A stretch of 61,272 bases of DNA from Oscillospiraceae bacterium (GCA_015067545.1 SVMG01000010.1:1-61272), one strand, 5' to 3'. Numbered from the stretch's first letter, positions 19,201 to 26,661 are shown. The notes: generated from the sequence alone by a model not told the origin. Program-made: numbers and translations.

Positions 19201-20441
19201 GCAAGGTGGCTGCAGCAAATAAGATCTTCGATTTTGAGCTGTATGAGACCGGCGCTGATTTCGCCGTCAGCGGCAACGCCAAGAAGACCGTTTCCAATGA
19301 AACCGACGGAAGCTTCACCTTCGGCGCAATGACCTACACCACCGAGGGAACCCACTATTATGTGGTTCTGGAGCGTGCCGGTGCGGCAAACAAGGGCATC
19401 ACCTATGACAGCACCAAGTACTGCATCACCGTCAAGGTGGAGGACGACGGAAACGGTAATCTGATCCCCACCGTTACATCCACCAATACCGGTGTAACAA
19501 TTACTCTGGATGCGCAGAACAGCCGTCTGATGACCGTCAGCGAGCTGGAATTCACCAACAGCTATGCAGTCAAGCCCGCGCAGTACACCGTCGAGGCAAA
19601 GAAGGACTACAAGGGCGATGCTATGAAGGAATTTGACTTCGTCCTGACTGTCAACGGAGGCAATCAGCAGATCAAGAAGAACGATCTGACCACCGGAGAG
19701 GTCACCTTCGATGCTCTGAGCTTTGACGCGGCAGGCACTTACGAGGTGAAGATCCGTGAGCAGGAGAACACCCTGTGGGGTCTGATCAGATGGGATACCA
19801 ATGTGTATACTATCAAGCTCCAGGTGGAGGACAACGGCGAAGGCCAGCTGTTCGTCAACGAGAGCAAGACGGTCATCACCAGCGAGAAGGGCGATGATGA
19901 TCTGCTGTTCCGCAATGTGCATCACGACATCATTACCAATAAGGATGTGTTCCTCTATGACCAGCCGGACATCAGCATCGACGGCGTGGCCGTGGAAAAG
20001 AACGACATTCTGCTCTACAAGATCTCCTACACCAACTTTGACAGCGTGCCGGTAAATGTCACCATCACCGACAATATTCCGCAGTACACAGTTTATGTGG
20101 ACGGCTCTGCTGACAAGGGCGGCGTGCTTGCCGGTAACATCCTGAGCTGGACGCTGACAAATGTGCAGCCCGGTGAGACTGTGACGGTCAGCTTCTGCGT
20201 AAAGATCGCAGACGGAAATGTGACCGTGTCCAACACCGCAACGGTACTGGAAGGCATGAACGAGTACCGGACGGAAGCAGTGGGCAATCCTGTCAAGGAC
20301 GACACATCTCCCGAGGAGCCCGACAAGACCGGTGACGAGATGAACATCGCGCTGTGGATCGGCGCCATGACCGTCAGCGCCATCGGACTGGCCGCAACCG
20401 TTGCTGTGGACAGAAAGCGCAGAGCGTTTGAGGCCGAATAA
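13266..20441 (+). CDS. Giant surface adhesin: VWA domain, about ten pilin isopeptide-type repeats, sortase-like tail
   Basis: This 2391-residue secreted protein begins with a signal peptide (MNKILKRALSLLVCLAMLLA, cleavage near ASA-D). A von Willebrand A domain follows at about residues 118-460, with the MIDAS start DLSGSM near 124, then VLMSDGAP near 316. From about residue 885 to 2210 there are roughly ten repeats of 110-150 residues. Each begins like VTLxGSKxLxGxW, contains YTVxExxG and GITYDxxxYxITVxVxDNGxG, and ends xFxNxY. This is the Spy0128/FctA pilin pattern, whose repeats often carry Lys-Asn isopeptide bonds. A DUF11-like domain (about 2235-2320) precedes the end: PDKTGDE, a hydrophobic helix, and DRKRRAFEAE. 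The PDKTGD motif is not a classical LPXTG. Attachment to host or matrix is inferred. Confidence 0.9.
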   Translation: MNKILKRALSLLVCLAMLLAYLPEGMLKASADDQILDIVAGSKKADPSTLNGWEAYFGPNKLDTEFAGAVWTDKSVFTGTTNALPGVTLTGKNNFLVALSAIAADLSITGHTSAPTDTMLVLDLSGSMVDGTYEVGTIRRGNNRYGTVDGIDMTLINAMIEATNATIHKLMTQNTNNRVGVVLYSGNTSTSQAATSSTATVVLPLGRYTGVDDEYLSVDTTWTTSTLYTRTWGGWQASGEATYVEEDTPISVSVKDGVTTEDKDISKRVNGGTYIQNGLYLAMEQFLAVTDTVVPEGKPQAGVERMPVLVLMSDGAPTIATTDYANVGQSNTGTGSGTNDRITFLTQLTAAYVRGRIAEKYKDNDSDKGEMLFLTLGLGTENSSAATNTLYPAGSNNTLKGYWDTYLAAQAGSDVTIISGNDGLSVERDAAVTAMNYVDKYFYATDGQGLVESFESIVSEIALKAESYTTLVENSNADFSGYVTFDDELGELMQVFNVAGIMVGDTLYTGMELAKGMTDGNLGTVDGPTANGDELVRTVKERIPGTTTTQAQQLIDNAYNDMQLYYASNNSWSNYIGWYADADGNYVGFWDKDSGYTNAPADAVYANRSYGYLGENGDSNMMHVVVMVRTNLKTLHQTVLFKIPAALLPTVQYRVTLDESAPNAVEEFIREDAQPMRLIFEAGLREDINSINMDQKIQEHVAKGGHVHRNADGSVTFYTNQWKIGNDTNGNGIPDASEVENAVVTQAHFHPALDNSRFYYTEDTLILTGNDNLVTGSTRPTDGAGCYYNRYIYSENGRQVIKTPIAAITLTEDAQYDATNGCWYIPAGTMYRNLARFQTNKAENTTDSLGYSFFPAVFDNISKQDVYMFLGNNGTFTVKPATGIVLNKQVQGVIPGVSQYTFRVTLSGASASEAAPVLTDGNGDTLANVTMSALSGGQFTVTMPADVDAYISGIPAGTSVTVEELIDGDYRVVDVDVAGVKQSVTAPAALTIPAYSENGSQMVKVTITNAPNGYGDLVISKDIVHDLASDPAAMANKEFAFRVKLSGSKITAGMTFATSENGTLTVGQDGYLTYAGGEPVKLKNDESVTIYRIPEGTIYTVTEDALPGFTLDSINDDTTATQASGVISANVQSLEAFYNRYPTVFTPVEVPVTVDVSKVLNAISPYTGNEVFTFALQMLLPDGTYSNIAATNGEEYLKVGANATEQGAFKLTFDELGTYFFRIVERSPSQQTPAGTDTPGMNYSTMQALFAVVVTDNDMDGVLEVAVREEANVTATPQYTGNDTEQIQSVAVAATFTNIYQVNATSTTLNVHKTLNNDTGANISLTSFRFNMIPCDSNGVTLSGASVITATTSALGDATFNIELSSPGTYYYKVYEEIPEGAKQQEIGGKYILNGMYYDRSLYWYTVVAEVDPVTSNLVITSRSLRELHSQADIAPVNGVYTANFVNDYKLTPTDVMLPFSKKLVGRAPIAGERYETQLVPTDSYFNTLTGASGDSYLIDANNSSNVELTFHKVGTYHYKWTEIAPAGAVLDPVTGKYTLNGISYDNAVYHITVTVSDNGAGGLTAQSVMHKVGMQNPVTSADFVNTYTVTGSGNVTIGGKKVLVGRRLVAGEFTFGLYSDALCQNEIATTTNKADGSFAFVPLSYTAADLGADYAEKTYTYYINEVPGTKGGVTYDATVHTVTVKVSHENGVLIVTPSGNAATLQITNTYKAEGVDVTLSGSKALAGDWTSVANKNFTFHLFQADADFAITNTTPVRTATVDGNADFTMKLRYEDGQEGMYYFVLKEDLSVKADGIGYDAGEYHITVNISDPGNGQLVAMVTMYRPGTGNTTTAVFTNAYSVEPITVTLVGSKSYINSVTNAPMTMTDGMFAFLVMEGDSLVATGSNLADGTIKFSPIRYTKAGEHTYTVVEDPGNAGGITYDAKEFTVKVTVVDNGNGTLTANVDYNGTSVAFENKYTHASAQVTLNGNKVLSGDWSKVAAANKIFDFELYETGADFAVSGNAKKTVSNETDGSFTFGAMTYTTEGTHYYVVLERAGAANKGITYDSTKYCITVKVEDDGNGNLIPTVTSTNTGVTITLDAQNSRLMTVSELEFTNSYAVKPAQYTVEAKKDYKGDAMKEFDFVLTVNGGNQQIKKNDLTTGEVTFDALSFDAAGTYEVKIREQENTLWGLIRWDTNVYTIKLQVEDNGEGQLFVNESKTVITSEKGDDDLLFRNVHHDIITNKDVFLYDQPDISIDGVAVEKNDILLYKISYTNFDSVPVNVTITDNIPQYTVYVDGSADKGGVLAGNILSWTLTNVQPGETVTVSFCVKIADGNVTVSNTATVLEGMNEYRTEAVGNPVKDDTSPEEPDKTGDEMNIALWIGAMTVSAIGLAATVAVDRKRRAFEAE

Positions 20442-20456
20442 GCAAAAAACATAAAA

Positions 20457-20488
20457 AAACAGCAGCAGGCGAAAGCCTGCTGCTGTTT
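20457..20488 (+). terminator. Terminator of the adhesin operon
   Basis: AAACAGCAGCAGGC, loop GAAA and GCCTGCTGCTGTTT form a perfect 14-base-pair stem ending in TTT. Confidence 0.9.
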
Positions 20489-20495
20489 ACGAAGA

Positions 20496-20523
20496 AAGGG
20501 CGCGTTCGACTGAACGCGCCCTT
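20496..20523 (-). terminator. Terminator of guaB
   Basis: AAGGGCGCGTTC and GAACGCGCCCTT form a 12-base-pair stem just after the guaB stop. Read on the minus strand it runs into TTTCTTCG, so it serves the minus-strand gene that converges here. Confidence 0.8.
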
Positions 20524-20530
20524 AGTGTAA

Positions 20531-22033
20531 TTATTTAGAAGGGCCGGAGCGGAGCTGCACATCATGATAGCCGCCCTCCACGATGGAGGTGGCGGAGACC
20601 AGAGTCAGCTTGGCATCCCGCTGCAGATCGGGGATGTTGATGACACCGCAGTTGCACATGGTGGACTTGACCTTGTACAAGGAGGCTTCCACATTGTCGT
20701 GCAGAGAGCCGGCGTAAGTGACGTAGGAGTCCACGCCCTCTTCAAAGCTCAGCTTTGTCTTACCGCCCAGGTCGTAGCGCTGCCAGTTCCGGGCACGGTT
20801 GCTGCCCTCACCCCAGTATTCCTTCATGTAGATGCCGTTGACCAGCACCTTGGGAGTGGGAGATTCGTCGAACCGGGCGAAGTAACGGCCTAGCATCATG
20901 AAGTCTGCGCCCATGGCCAGAGCCAGAGTCATGTGATAATCATGGACGATGCCGCCATCGGAGCAGATGGGCACGTAAATACCGGTTTCCTTGAAGTATT
21001 CATCCCGGGCTGCGGCAACCTCGATCAGTGCGGTAGCCTGACCGCGGCCAATGCCCTTGGTTTCCCGGGTGATGCAGATGCTGCCGCCGCCGATGCCGAC
21101 CTTGATGAAGTCTGCGCCGGCTTCTGCCAGGAAACGGAAACCGTCCCGATCCACCACGTTGCCTGCGCCGATCTTCACGGAGTCGCCGTAGTGCTCACGC
21201 ACCCAGGCGATGGTCTTGGACTGCCAGCAGGTGTAACCCTCGGAAGAGTCGATGCACAGCACATCTGCTCCGGCCTCCAGCAGGGCAGGAATCCGCTCAG
21301 CGTAGTCCCGGGTGTTGATGCCTGCACCCACCAGATAGCGCTTCTTATCGTCCAGCAGCTCCAGGGGATGAGCCTTGTGGGAGGAATAGTCCTTGCGGAA
21401 CACGAAGTACATCATGTTGCCGTCCTTGTCCACGATGGGCAGGCTGTTGAGCTTGTGCTCCCAAATGATATCGTTGGCTTCCTTCAAGGTGGTCTCTGCG
21501 GGGGCAGTGATCATTCTTTCAATGGGGGTCATGAAGGAAGCAACCTTCTCGGAGGGATCCATGCGGGAGACCCGGTAATCCCGGCCGGTGACGATGCCCA
21601 GGAGCTTGCCGTTTGCTGTGCCGTCGTGGGTGATGGCCACGGTGGAGAAGCCGTTGGCTTCCTTAAGTGCCAATACGTCGGCCAGGGTGTTTTCGGGGGT
21701 CAGATTGGAGGCAGAGACCACAAAACCGGCCTTGTAGCCCTTGACCTTGGCTACCATGGCGGCCTGGGATGCAATGGACTGAGAGCCGAAAATGAAGCTG
21801 ATGCCGCCCTCTTTTGCCAATGCGATCGCCAGAGAGTCGTTGGAAACAGACTGCATAATGGCGGAGGTCATGGGGATGTTCAGACAGATCGCCGGTTCTT
21901 CTACGCCCTTGCGGTATTTGGTCAGAGGGGTGCGCAGACTGACATTATCCGGGATGCATTCTTCAGAAGTATAGCCGGGGATCAGCAGATACTCACTGAA
22001 AGTGCGGCTGGGCTCTTGCATGTAGTGGGCCAT
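20531..22033 (-). CDS. guaB: IMP dehydrogenase
   Basis: The enzyme oxidises IMP to XMP with NAD+, the committed step of guanine nucleotide synthesis. An AGGAGG site precedes the ATG at 22033. The 500-residue product has the TIM-barrel start ([28 protein letters not shown]), a CBS-domain pair at about residues 110-235 and the second half of the barrel. There, [17 protein letters not shown] and the catalytic loop [18 protein letters not shown] occur, with the nucleophilic Cys in SIC. CSDGGI and [12 protein letters not shown] follow. The N-terminal part and the loop wording differ from Bacillus GuaB, suggesting a divergent clostridial branch, but all key residues are visible. It is flanked by its own promoter and terminator. 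Confidence 0.9.
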   Translation of the reverse strand: MAHYMQEPSRTFSEYLLIPGYTSEECIPDNVSLRTPLTKYRKGVEEPAICLNIPMTSAIMQSVSNDSLAIALAKEGGISFIFGSQSIASQAAMVAKVKGYKAGFVVSASNLTPENTLADVLALKEANGFSTVAITHDGTANGKLLGIVTGRDYRVSRMDPSEKVASFMTPIERMITAPAETTLKEANDIIWEHKLNSLPIVDKDGNMMYFVFRKDYSSHKAHPLELLDDKKRYLVGAGINTRDYAERIPALLEAGADVLCIDSSEGYTCWQSKTIAWVREHYGDSVKIGAGNVVDRDGFRFLAEAGADFIKVGIGGGSICITRETKGIGRGQATALIEVAAARDEYFKETGIYVPICSDGGIVHDYHMTLALAMGADFMMLGRYFARFDESPTPKVLVNGIYMKEYWGEGSNRARNWQRYDLGGKTKLSFEEGVDSYVTYAGSLHDNVEASLYKVKSTMCNCGVINIPDLQRDAKLTLVSATSIVEGGYHDVQLRSGPSK

Positions 22034-22083
22034 TGGAATTACCTCCTAAAATGTAAAATGGGGTCACAATTTATATTTTTATA

Positions 22084-22112
22084 AATATATCACAGCATGG
22101 GAAAAGGGTCAA
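22084..22112 (-). promoter_or_regulatory. guaB promoter
   Basis: On the minus strand TTGACC (22112-22107), 17 bases and TATATT (22089-22084) precede a short leader to the start at 22033. No purine riboswitch is visible in the roughly 45-base leader. Confidence 0.75.
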
Positions 22113-22182
22113 GGGTACAGGCAAAAGAAAAACCCACAAATTTACATGGGAAAGTACGAAATTCCTTGGCGAAATAGCAAAG

Positions 22183-22212
22183 GCGGAGCTGCCGGTTTTA
22201 CGGCAGCTCCGC
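22183..22212 (-). terminator. Terminator of the 22221-23621 gene
   Basis: GCGGAGCTGCCG and CGGCAGCTCCGC form a perfect 12-base-pair stem with a 6-base loop, right after the stop codon, and the minus strand continues CTTTGC. Confidence 0.75.
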
Positions 22213-22220
22213 CCGGAAAA

Positions 22221-23621
22221 TCATTCTCCCACAGGTGCGGCTTCTTTCGTGTTTTCTTCTTCTGCGATCTCTTCGACAGGAGCTTCCTCTTCGACGGGAG
22301 CTTCCTCTTCAACCTCTTCTGCGGATGCTTCTTCGCAGACTACCTCCGGGGCAGTCTCTTCTGCGGGTTCGGCAACGATCTGCACAGGGGTCTCATCCAC
22401 GATAGCAGCAGCCAGCTCTTCTGTCTCAGCTGTGGCAGGGATGGAAACGGGAGCATCCTTCTTGGGACGCAGGACGATGCTCAGCACGATACCGGCGACG
22501 AACAGCGCCAGACCGGTGCCAAACACGGCAATGTTGACCACAGCAGTCTGCAGAAGAATGTGGCGGATCAGCTTGAGGATGGGGTTAATAAAACCGCTGA
22601 CGGAATCGCCGATCATCAGCAGAAGATTGACAATCAGATTGGAGGATGCAGCCGCTGCGTCGCTGTTGATATTGATGGCCCACAGATCCGGCACATATTT
22701 TGCCAGCAGATTCAGGATCACCATGCCGCCGGCAAGCATCAGGGGGTAACCTGCACGGCGCAGGCCCTTGCCCAGCTGACGGCAGTTGATGAGGATGATA
22801 GCAGCGATCAGCACCAGGCAGATCAAAATGCCGAATATCAGATTCGGAACGGATGCGATCTGACTGACAGTGTTCACAGCTTTTTTGACAAAGCTCAGAG
22901 GATTGCTGGAGGAATCCTTGGAGATGTCCGTGTCAGGGGAGTCTTCCGCGTCAAGGCCGGGGCCCTCATTGCCCAGCATTTCCATGAAGCCGGCAAGGCC
23001 TTCTTGCTCCACCTTTACGACGATCTCATTCTCGTCAAAGACCTGGGCCACCTGCTGAGCAATGTCATCGGGCAGAGGCGCACCGGTGATGGACTCTATG
23101 AGCGCGGAGTTTTCGTTGATCAGCTGGACGATCTCCTCGGGCTCGAAGGTGGTGGTGATCTCGTCGTTAAAGAAGTCGGTGACCAGGGAAGCGGCTTTGT
23201 CTGCGATGTAGTCCTTGACGGTGGACTCGTTGATCATTTGCGTGAATTCTTCCTTGGAAACGGGAACATCCTCGGTGAATTGGTCGCCCAATTCGTCGTA
23301 GAACATCTCGATTATCTGATCGATGAGGCCGTCGGCTACATTGTCGGGCTCTTCCCGACGGGGCATCTGATAGGTGCGAAGCCGGGGGGCGATACGCAGG
23401 CCGCCTTCACCGGAGGTGACCGGTGCTTTGGGGCGAACATGGGCGGGCGCGGACATCATGACCTTAAACATGCCACTGATGTTATCCTCGGAGGTGACGA
23501 TCCGGATGTTGGCGATCAGCGAGGTGGCGATCGCAGAGACGAACAGCAACAAGCCCAGCACGAAGGACGCAACAGACAATCCAAACCGGGCACCAAGGGA
23601 CAGCTTCTTCTGCTTAAACAT
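22221..23621 (-). CDS. Unidentified membrane protein with acidic C-terminal tail
   Basis: I do not recognise the family. The ATG at 23621 follows AAAGGAG by 9 bases; a GTG at 23645 overlaps that site. The 466-residue product has an N-terminal membrane helix (about residues 12-38) and an extracytoplasmic region to about 235 with QFTEDVPVSKEEFTQMINES and repeated short helices. A cluster of four to five hydrophobic segments follows (about 245-390). The tail from about 410 consists almost wholly of Glu, Ala, Val and Pro, including a repeated EEEAPVEE. Such tails are often low-complexity spacers. The gene is monocistronic and lies between guaB and a DUF3048 gene on the same strand. Confidence 0.75.
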   Translation of the reverse strand: MFKQKKLSLGARFGLSVASFVLGLLLFVSAIATSLIANIRIVTSEDNISGMFKVMMSAPAHVRPKAPVTSGEGGLRIAPRLRTYQMPRREEPDNVADGLIDQIIEMFYDELGDQFTEDVPVSKEEFTQMINESTVKDYIADKAASLVTDFFNDEITTTFEPEEIVQLINENSALIESITGAPLPDDIAQQVAQVFDENEIVVKVEQEGLAGFMEMLGNEGPGLDAEDSPDTDISKDSSSNPLSFVKKAVNTVSQIASVPNLIFGILICLVLIAAIILINCRQLGKGLRRAGYPLMLAGGMVILNLLAKYVPDLWAININSDAAAASSNLIVNLLLMIGDSVSGFINPILKLIRHILLQTAVVNIAVFGTGLALFVAGIVLSIVLRPKKDAPVSIPATAETEELAAAIVDETPVQIVAEPAEETAPEVVCEEASAEEVEEEAPVEEEAPVEEIAEEENTKEAAPVGE

Positions 23622-23732
23622 ACTATGTATCTCCTTTTTGTTCACAGGATGTTTACATTTTACTCCTGTGAAAGGAAAATGTCAATTCTAATGCGTGTAA
23701 TTCTTGGATTTCACGGAAAAAAGCGGCAAAAA

Positions 23733-23761
23733 GGGCGTGTTGCAGTGTTTGCAACACGCCC
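23733..23761 (-). terminator. Terminator of the DUF3048 gene
   Basis: GGGCGTGTTGC and GCAACACGCCC form an 11-base-pair stem; the minus strand continues TTTTTGCC. Confidence 0.88.
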
Positions 23762-23775
23762 ATGGTGAAGGATTA

Positions 23776-24924
23776 TTACTCCCACTGTACGGTGGCGTTG
23801 GTGGGAATGATGGCGATATAGGTCTTGCCCACACCGAAGGTGACGGGCGTACCGTCCTCCAGAGTGTAGGTGAAAGGATCATAGACACTGTTGCGGCTCC
23901 ATTTGATGGGGATCACCTGGCCGCCGCAGGCATAGTAGCCCGTTCCTGAGCCCTCGAGAGTGATGATCATATGGGTGGTGGTGTCATTTTTCTTTGTGGG
24001 GGCCTTCAGCGCCAGCACATTGCGGTAGGAGATGATCTCTCCGGTGTTACCGTCGATATTATCCTTTCCGTACTGGAAGGACCGGTAGGTCTTGCTGGCT
24101 TCGTCGTAAGTAAACTTGGTATATTTGTGCCACTTATTGGGCTTGCCGCCCTCATTGAACCAGACAGTAAGCGTGTTTGCGGTATCACCCGTTATGGTGT
24201 TCTCGTCGTCAAAGCGCAGACCGTAATCAAAGGGCGTGTCCCGCTGGAGGGCAAAGCCTTGGCGCTGGGCATAGTCAATAGCCCGCTGACCCACCAGGAA
24301 GTGGCTGGCGTCCAGGCTATAGCCGCTGTTCAGGCGATTCGTATTTTCGTAGAAATAGGAATAGGCCTTGTCAATGCCGTCTATATGATCCCAGCCCATC
24401 TGCTGCATATATTCCTGAGCACCCACTTTGCCGGTGCTTCTGCCGAAGTGGACGTAGATGGCATCATACGCGATGGCCAAATTAACAAAGTGCCGTCTTG
24501 CACTGCGGATGCAGCCCAGGTTTTCCACAGATGCCAGGTCACTGTAAATGCCCATGCAGCGGGTCCAGCCGCCTTCGGTAAGCGCTTCGTAGACGATGTC
24601 AGCCTCGGAAGATCCATGCAGGGGCATGCCGGACTCATAATTATTGAGCATCACGGCGAAGGGCCGCGCAGTCATTTGCGTGTAGGACGGTTCGCCGGTG
24701 AGGGGGTGGATATAGGGAGCAGGCGGCTCAGTAGGGGGCTGCGTTGGAGGCTGTGTCGCAGGCGCAGAGGTTTCCGCAGGGGCGGAGGAGGCTGCCGTGG
24801 ACGCAGGAGCCTGCATTTGCGTTGCCGGGGTGGATGTGGTGGGGGGTACATCCTGGACTTGAGGAGAACAGGCGCAAAGAAGCGCAAGCGCTATGACCAA
24901 TGTCAGTATCATCGTTTTTTTCAT
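23776..24924 (-). CDS. DUF3048 family lipoprotein
   Basis: The product has a lipoprotein signal, MKKTMILTLVIALALLCAC, with Cys19. A long Pro/Ala/Thr/Ser linker follows at about residues 22-68 (for example QPPTQPPTEPPAP). The two DUF3048 lobes come next: HPLTGEPSYTQMTARPFAVM with NNYES near 72-95, EGGWTRCMGIYSD, CIRSARRHFVNLA, and a C-terminal TYTLEDGTPVTFGVGKTYIA. The family includes Bacillus YerB and its function is not established; a role outside the membrane is implied by the lipid anchor. The 382-residue length is normal for the family. It has its own promoter and terminator. Confidence 0.88.
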   Translation of the reverse strand: MKKTMILTLVIALALLCACSPQVQDVPPTTSTPATQMQAPASTAASSAPAETSAPATQPPTQPPTEPPAPYIHPLTGEPSYTQMTARPFAVMLNNYESGMPLHGSSEADIVYEALTEGGWTRCMGIYSDLASVENLGCIRSARRHFVNLAIAYDAIYVHFGRSTGKVGAQEYMQQMGWDHIDGIDKAYSYFYENTNRLNSGYSLDASHFLVGQRAIDYAQRQGFALQRDTPFDYGLRFDDENTITGDTANTLTVWFNEGGKPNKWHKYTKFTYDEASKTYRSFQYGKDNIDGNTGEIISYRNVLALKAPTKKNDTTTHMIITLEGSGTGYYACGGQVIPIKWSRNSVYDPFTYTLEDGTPVTFGVGKTYIAIIPTNATVQWE

Positions 24925-24983
24925 GGATAGAGACCTTTCCCGGCTTCGAATCCGACCGAAACCGACAGGATTTTACATGAAAC

Positions 24984-25011
24984 ATTATAACATATCCTAA
25001 GAAAAATGCAA
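24984..25011 (-). promoter_or_regulatory. Promoter of the DUF3048 gene
   Basis: On the minus strand TTGCAT (25011-25006), 16 bases and TATAAT (24989-24984) give a good sigma-A promoter 60 bases before the start. Confidence 0.75.
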
Positions 25012-25089
25012 GAAATAGATATAATGCGGCCAAATAACGCAATATGTTGTGGTTGCCCGGAAAGAATGGAAATTTTGCGGAAATTTCTG

Positions 25090-25118
25090 TTGACAAATGT
25101 GGCAAAAATGGCTATAAT
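25090..25118 (+). promoter_or_regulatory. Promoter of the rpsF-ssb-rpsR operon
   Basis: TTGACA (25090-25095), exactly 17 bases and TATAAT (25113-25118) match the consensus fully. Confidence 0.93.
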
Positions 25119-25124
25119 ACACTA

Positions 25125-25185
25125 GTCCGCGTATGCGGATAATCCTTGCTCACGGCGCGACCGTGGGCCAAAAGTCCAAAAGGAG
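25125..25185 (+). promoter_or_regulatory. Candidate S6:S18 autoregulatory leader
   Basis: The leader between promoter and rpsF holds a hairpin with CACGG and CCGTG around a CGCGA loop (about 25151-25165). A small GTCCGCG/TGCGGAT pairing lies before it. In many bacteria the S6:S18 protein pair binds its own mRNA at a hairpin displaying CCG. The position and the CCG fit that idea, but I could not align it to a covariance model. Confidence 0.4.
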
Positions 25186-25196
25186 GTGCAATCAAC

Positions 25197-25493
25197 ATGG
25201 CTAAGATCACCGGTAAGTATGAGGTGCTCTACATCATCGACCCCGCTCAGGGCGAGGAGGGCATCGCAGCACTTGTGGAAAAGTTCAAGGCAATGGTGGA
25301 AGCGGAGGGTACCCTGACCAACATCGATGAGTGGGGCAAGCGTCGTCTTGCATACCCCATCAACGATCTGCCCGAGGGTTACTACGTTCTGATGAACTTC
25401 GAGTCCAAGCCTGCGTTCCCCGCAGAAATGGAGCGTGTGATGAAGATCACCGAAGGCATCATGCGTTGCCTGACCACCGTAGTGGAGGGTTAA
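25197..25493 (+). CDS. rpsF: 30S ribosomal protein S6
   Basis: This small-subunit protein pairs with S18 on the platform of the 30S ribosome. The ATG at 25197 follows AGGAGGTG. The 98-residue sequence shows the S6 ferredoxin-like fold markers: KYEVLYIIDP, EWGKRRLAYPINDLPEGYYV and FPAEMERVMKITEGIMRCL. Length and order with ssb and rpsR are the classical bacterial arrangement, so S6, SSB and S18 are made from one mRNA. Confidence 0.97.
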   Translation: MAKITGKYEVLYIIDPAQGEEGIAALVEKFKAMVEAEGTLTNIDEWGKRRLAYPINDLPEGYYVLMNFESKPAFPAEMERVMKITEGIMRCLTTVVEG

Positions 25494-25496
25494 TCT

Positions 25497-25949
25497 ATGC
25501 TCAACCACATCACCATCATGGGTCGCCTGACCCGTGACCCCGAACTTCGCCGTACCGGCAGCGGCGTTGCCGTTGCCAGCTTCACACTTGCAGTCGACCG
25601 CGACTTCGGCAAGAACGAGAACGGCGAAAAGGAAACCGACTTCATTGACTGTGTCGCTTGGCGTCAGACCGGAGAGTTCGTCTCCAAGTATTTCACCAAG
25701 GGCCGCATGGCAGTGGTTTCCGGACGGCTCCAGATCAGACCCTGGACCGACAAGGACGGCAACAAGCGCCGCACCGCTGAGGTCGTTGCAGACAATGTCT
25801 ACTTCGGCGACAGCAGACGCGACGGCGACAATGCAGGCGCATACAGCGCTCCTGCCGCAGGCAGCTTCGGCGGCTACTCCGCTCCTGCCAGCGCTCCCGC
25901 ATCCGATTTCGCGATGCTGGAGGACGATGACGCACAGCTGCCCTTCTAA
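25497..25949 (+). CDS. ssb: Single-stranded DNA-binding protein
   Basis: This OB-fold tetramer protects single-stranded DNA in replication and repair. It begins MLNHITIMGRLTRDPELRRT and contains the expected VASFTLAVDRDF, FIDCVAWR and GRLQIRPWTDKDGNKR. A flexible Gly/Ala/Ser linker (about residues 112-140) leads to the acidic tip MLEDDDAQLPF, which recruits partner enzymes. It starts only three bases after the rpsF stop. Confidence 0.97.
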   Translation: MLNHITIMGRLTRDPELRRTGSGVAVASFTLAVDRDFGKNENGEKETDFIDCVAWRQTGEFVSKYFTKGRMAVVSGRLQIRPWTDKDGNKRRTAEVVADNVYFGDSRRDGDNAGAYSAPAAGSFGGYSAPASAPASDFAMLEDDDAQLPF

Positions 25950-25989
25950 AATCTGAACTTTTCTTCAAACTTACAAGGAGGTAATCGTT

Positions 25990-26226
25990 ATGGCTAACGA
26001 ACAGCGTGTTCGCCCCCGCAAGCGCAAGAAGGTTTGCGCATTCTGCGTGGATAAGGTGACCAGCATCGATTATAAGGACACTGCAAAGATCCGCCGTTAC
26101 CTGTCCGAGCGTGGCAAGATCCTGCCCCGCCGTACTACCGGCACCTGCGCAGCTCACCAGCGTGACCTGACTACCGCTATCAAGCGCGCCCGTCAGATCG
26201 CTCTGCTGCCCTACGTTGCTGACTAA
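25990..26226 (+). CDS. rpsR: 30S ribosomal protein S18
   Basis: The partner of S6 in the 30S platform. The 78-residue protein contains the CAFC motif ([16 protein letters not shown]), [20 protein letters not shown] and the basic end ITAIKRAR-like [15 protein letters not shown]. The Cys pair matches the zinc-binding form of S18, although only two Cys are present near the N-terminus. A strong AAGGAGG site precedes the ATG. Confidence 0.97.
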   Translation: MANEQRVRPRKRKKVCAFCVDKVTSIDYKDTAKIRRYLSERGKILPRRTTGTCAAHQRDLTTAIKRARQIALLPYVAD

Positions 26227-26240
26227 TCAAAAACGTAACA

Positions 26241-26270
26241 CCCCCAAGGCGATCGCCTTGGGGGTTGTTT
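26241..26270 (+). terminator. Terminator of the rpsF operon
   Basis: CCCCCAAGGC, GATC and GCCTTGGGGG form a perfect stem followed by TTGTTTT. Almost the same hairpin ends the regulator gene at 26979. Confidence 0.93.
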
Positions 26271-26400
26271 TATACCTCCCCCCAGGGGAAGGCTTTTCGG
26301 GCGGATGATATCCGCCCCTACGATTTTGACGGAAATGCAGGATAGAATATGTAGGGGCGGTCTGTGACCGCCCGCGGGCGAACGCAGTTCGCCCCTACCT
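26271..26400. repeat. Dispersed palindromic repeat cluster
   Basis: This stretch is a patchwork of repeat ends: CTCCCCCCAGGGGAAGGC, GGGCGGATGATATCCGCCC, TGTAGGGGCGGTCTGTGACC and GCGAACGCAGTTCGCCCC. Similar GTAGGGGCG palindromes occur at 41707-41782 and 33541-33565. No coding capacity. Confidence 0.7.
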
Positions 26401-26661
26401 AAACTCAGCACCGTAACGAAACATGCGTTTTCCCACCAATTCGCCAATGCGCAAGAGAGAATTGATAATCAGTTCTACATCCGAATCCTCTTCGACACCC
26501 AATCGTTGGCATAGCCTGAGATTGGCGGCATATACTTGGTCGTAAAGCTGTGCGCATTCTCTGCCGATTGCAAAAAGGTTTTCCACTTCCGGGTCACCGG
26601 GTTGTCGGATGCGTGTTCCGTTAAGTAAGTCATAAACAATATCCATATATTTTTCGTTCAT
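26395..26661 (-). CDS. Small protein of unknown function, divergent from an XRE regulator
   Basis: I do not recognise this 88-residue product. The ATG at 26661 follows GGAGGGG by 6 bases; an upstream in-frame ATG at 26676 overlaps that site. The sequence begins MNEKYMDIVYDLLNG, has a helical, mildly acidic body, and contains RLGVEEDSDVELIINSLLRI before a short basic end. There are no membrane segments. Its promoter is shared and overlapped by the palindromes in 26682-26741, so its expression is probably set by the HTH protein transcribed the other way. A small partner or antagonist of that regulator is possible but unsupported. Confidence 0.75.
   Translation of the reverse strand: MNEKYMDIVYDLLNGTRIRQPGDPEVENLFAIGRECAQLYDQVYAANLRLCQRLGVEEDSDVELIINSLLRIGELVGKRMFRYGAEFR

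Noticed and set aside
15474..19925. Very long open frame (1483 codons) on the minus strand
   Set aside because: It lies wholly inside the adhesin gene and exists because of that gene's codon bias and repeats. It has no ribosome binding site, and the predicted protein is an unnatural mix of His, Cys and Ile.
13266..20441. Repeats in the adhesin read as a possible CRISPR or tandem DNA array
   Set aside because: Repeat units are 330-450 bases, coding, diverged at DNA level and show protein-domain conservation. No short identical repeats with unique spacers occur anywhere in the window.
22034..22083. Purine riboswitch before guaB
   Set aside because: The leader is only about 45 bases and lacks the conserved loop pairs of purine or PreQ1 aptamers.
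24940..24965. TTCGAATCCGA read as a tRNA T-loop
   Set aside because: No acceptor or anticodon stems can be formed around it and it lies in the leader of the DUF3048 gene. No tRNA or rRNA gene was seen in the window.
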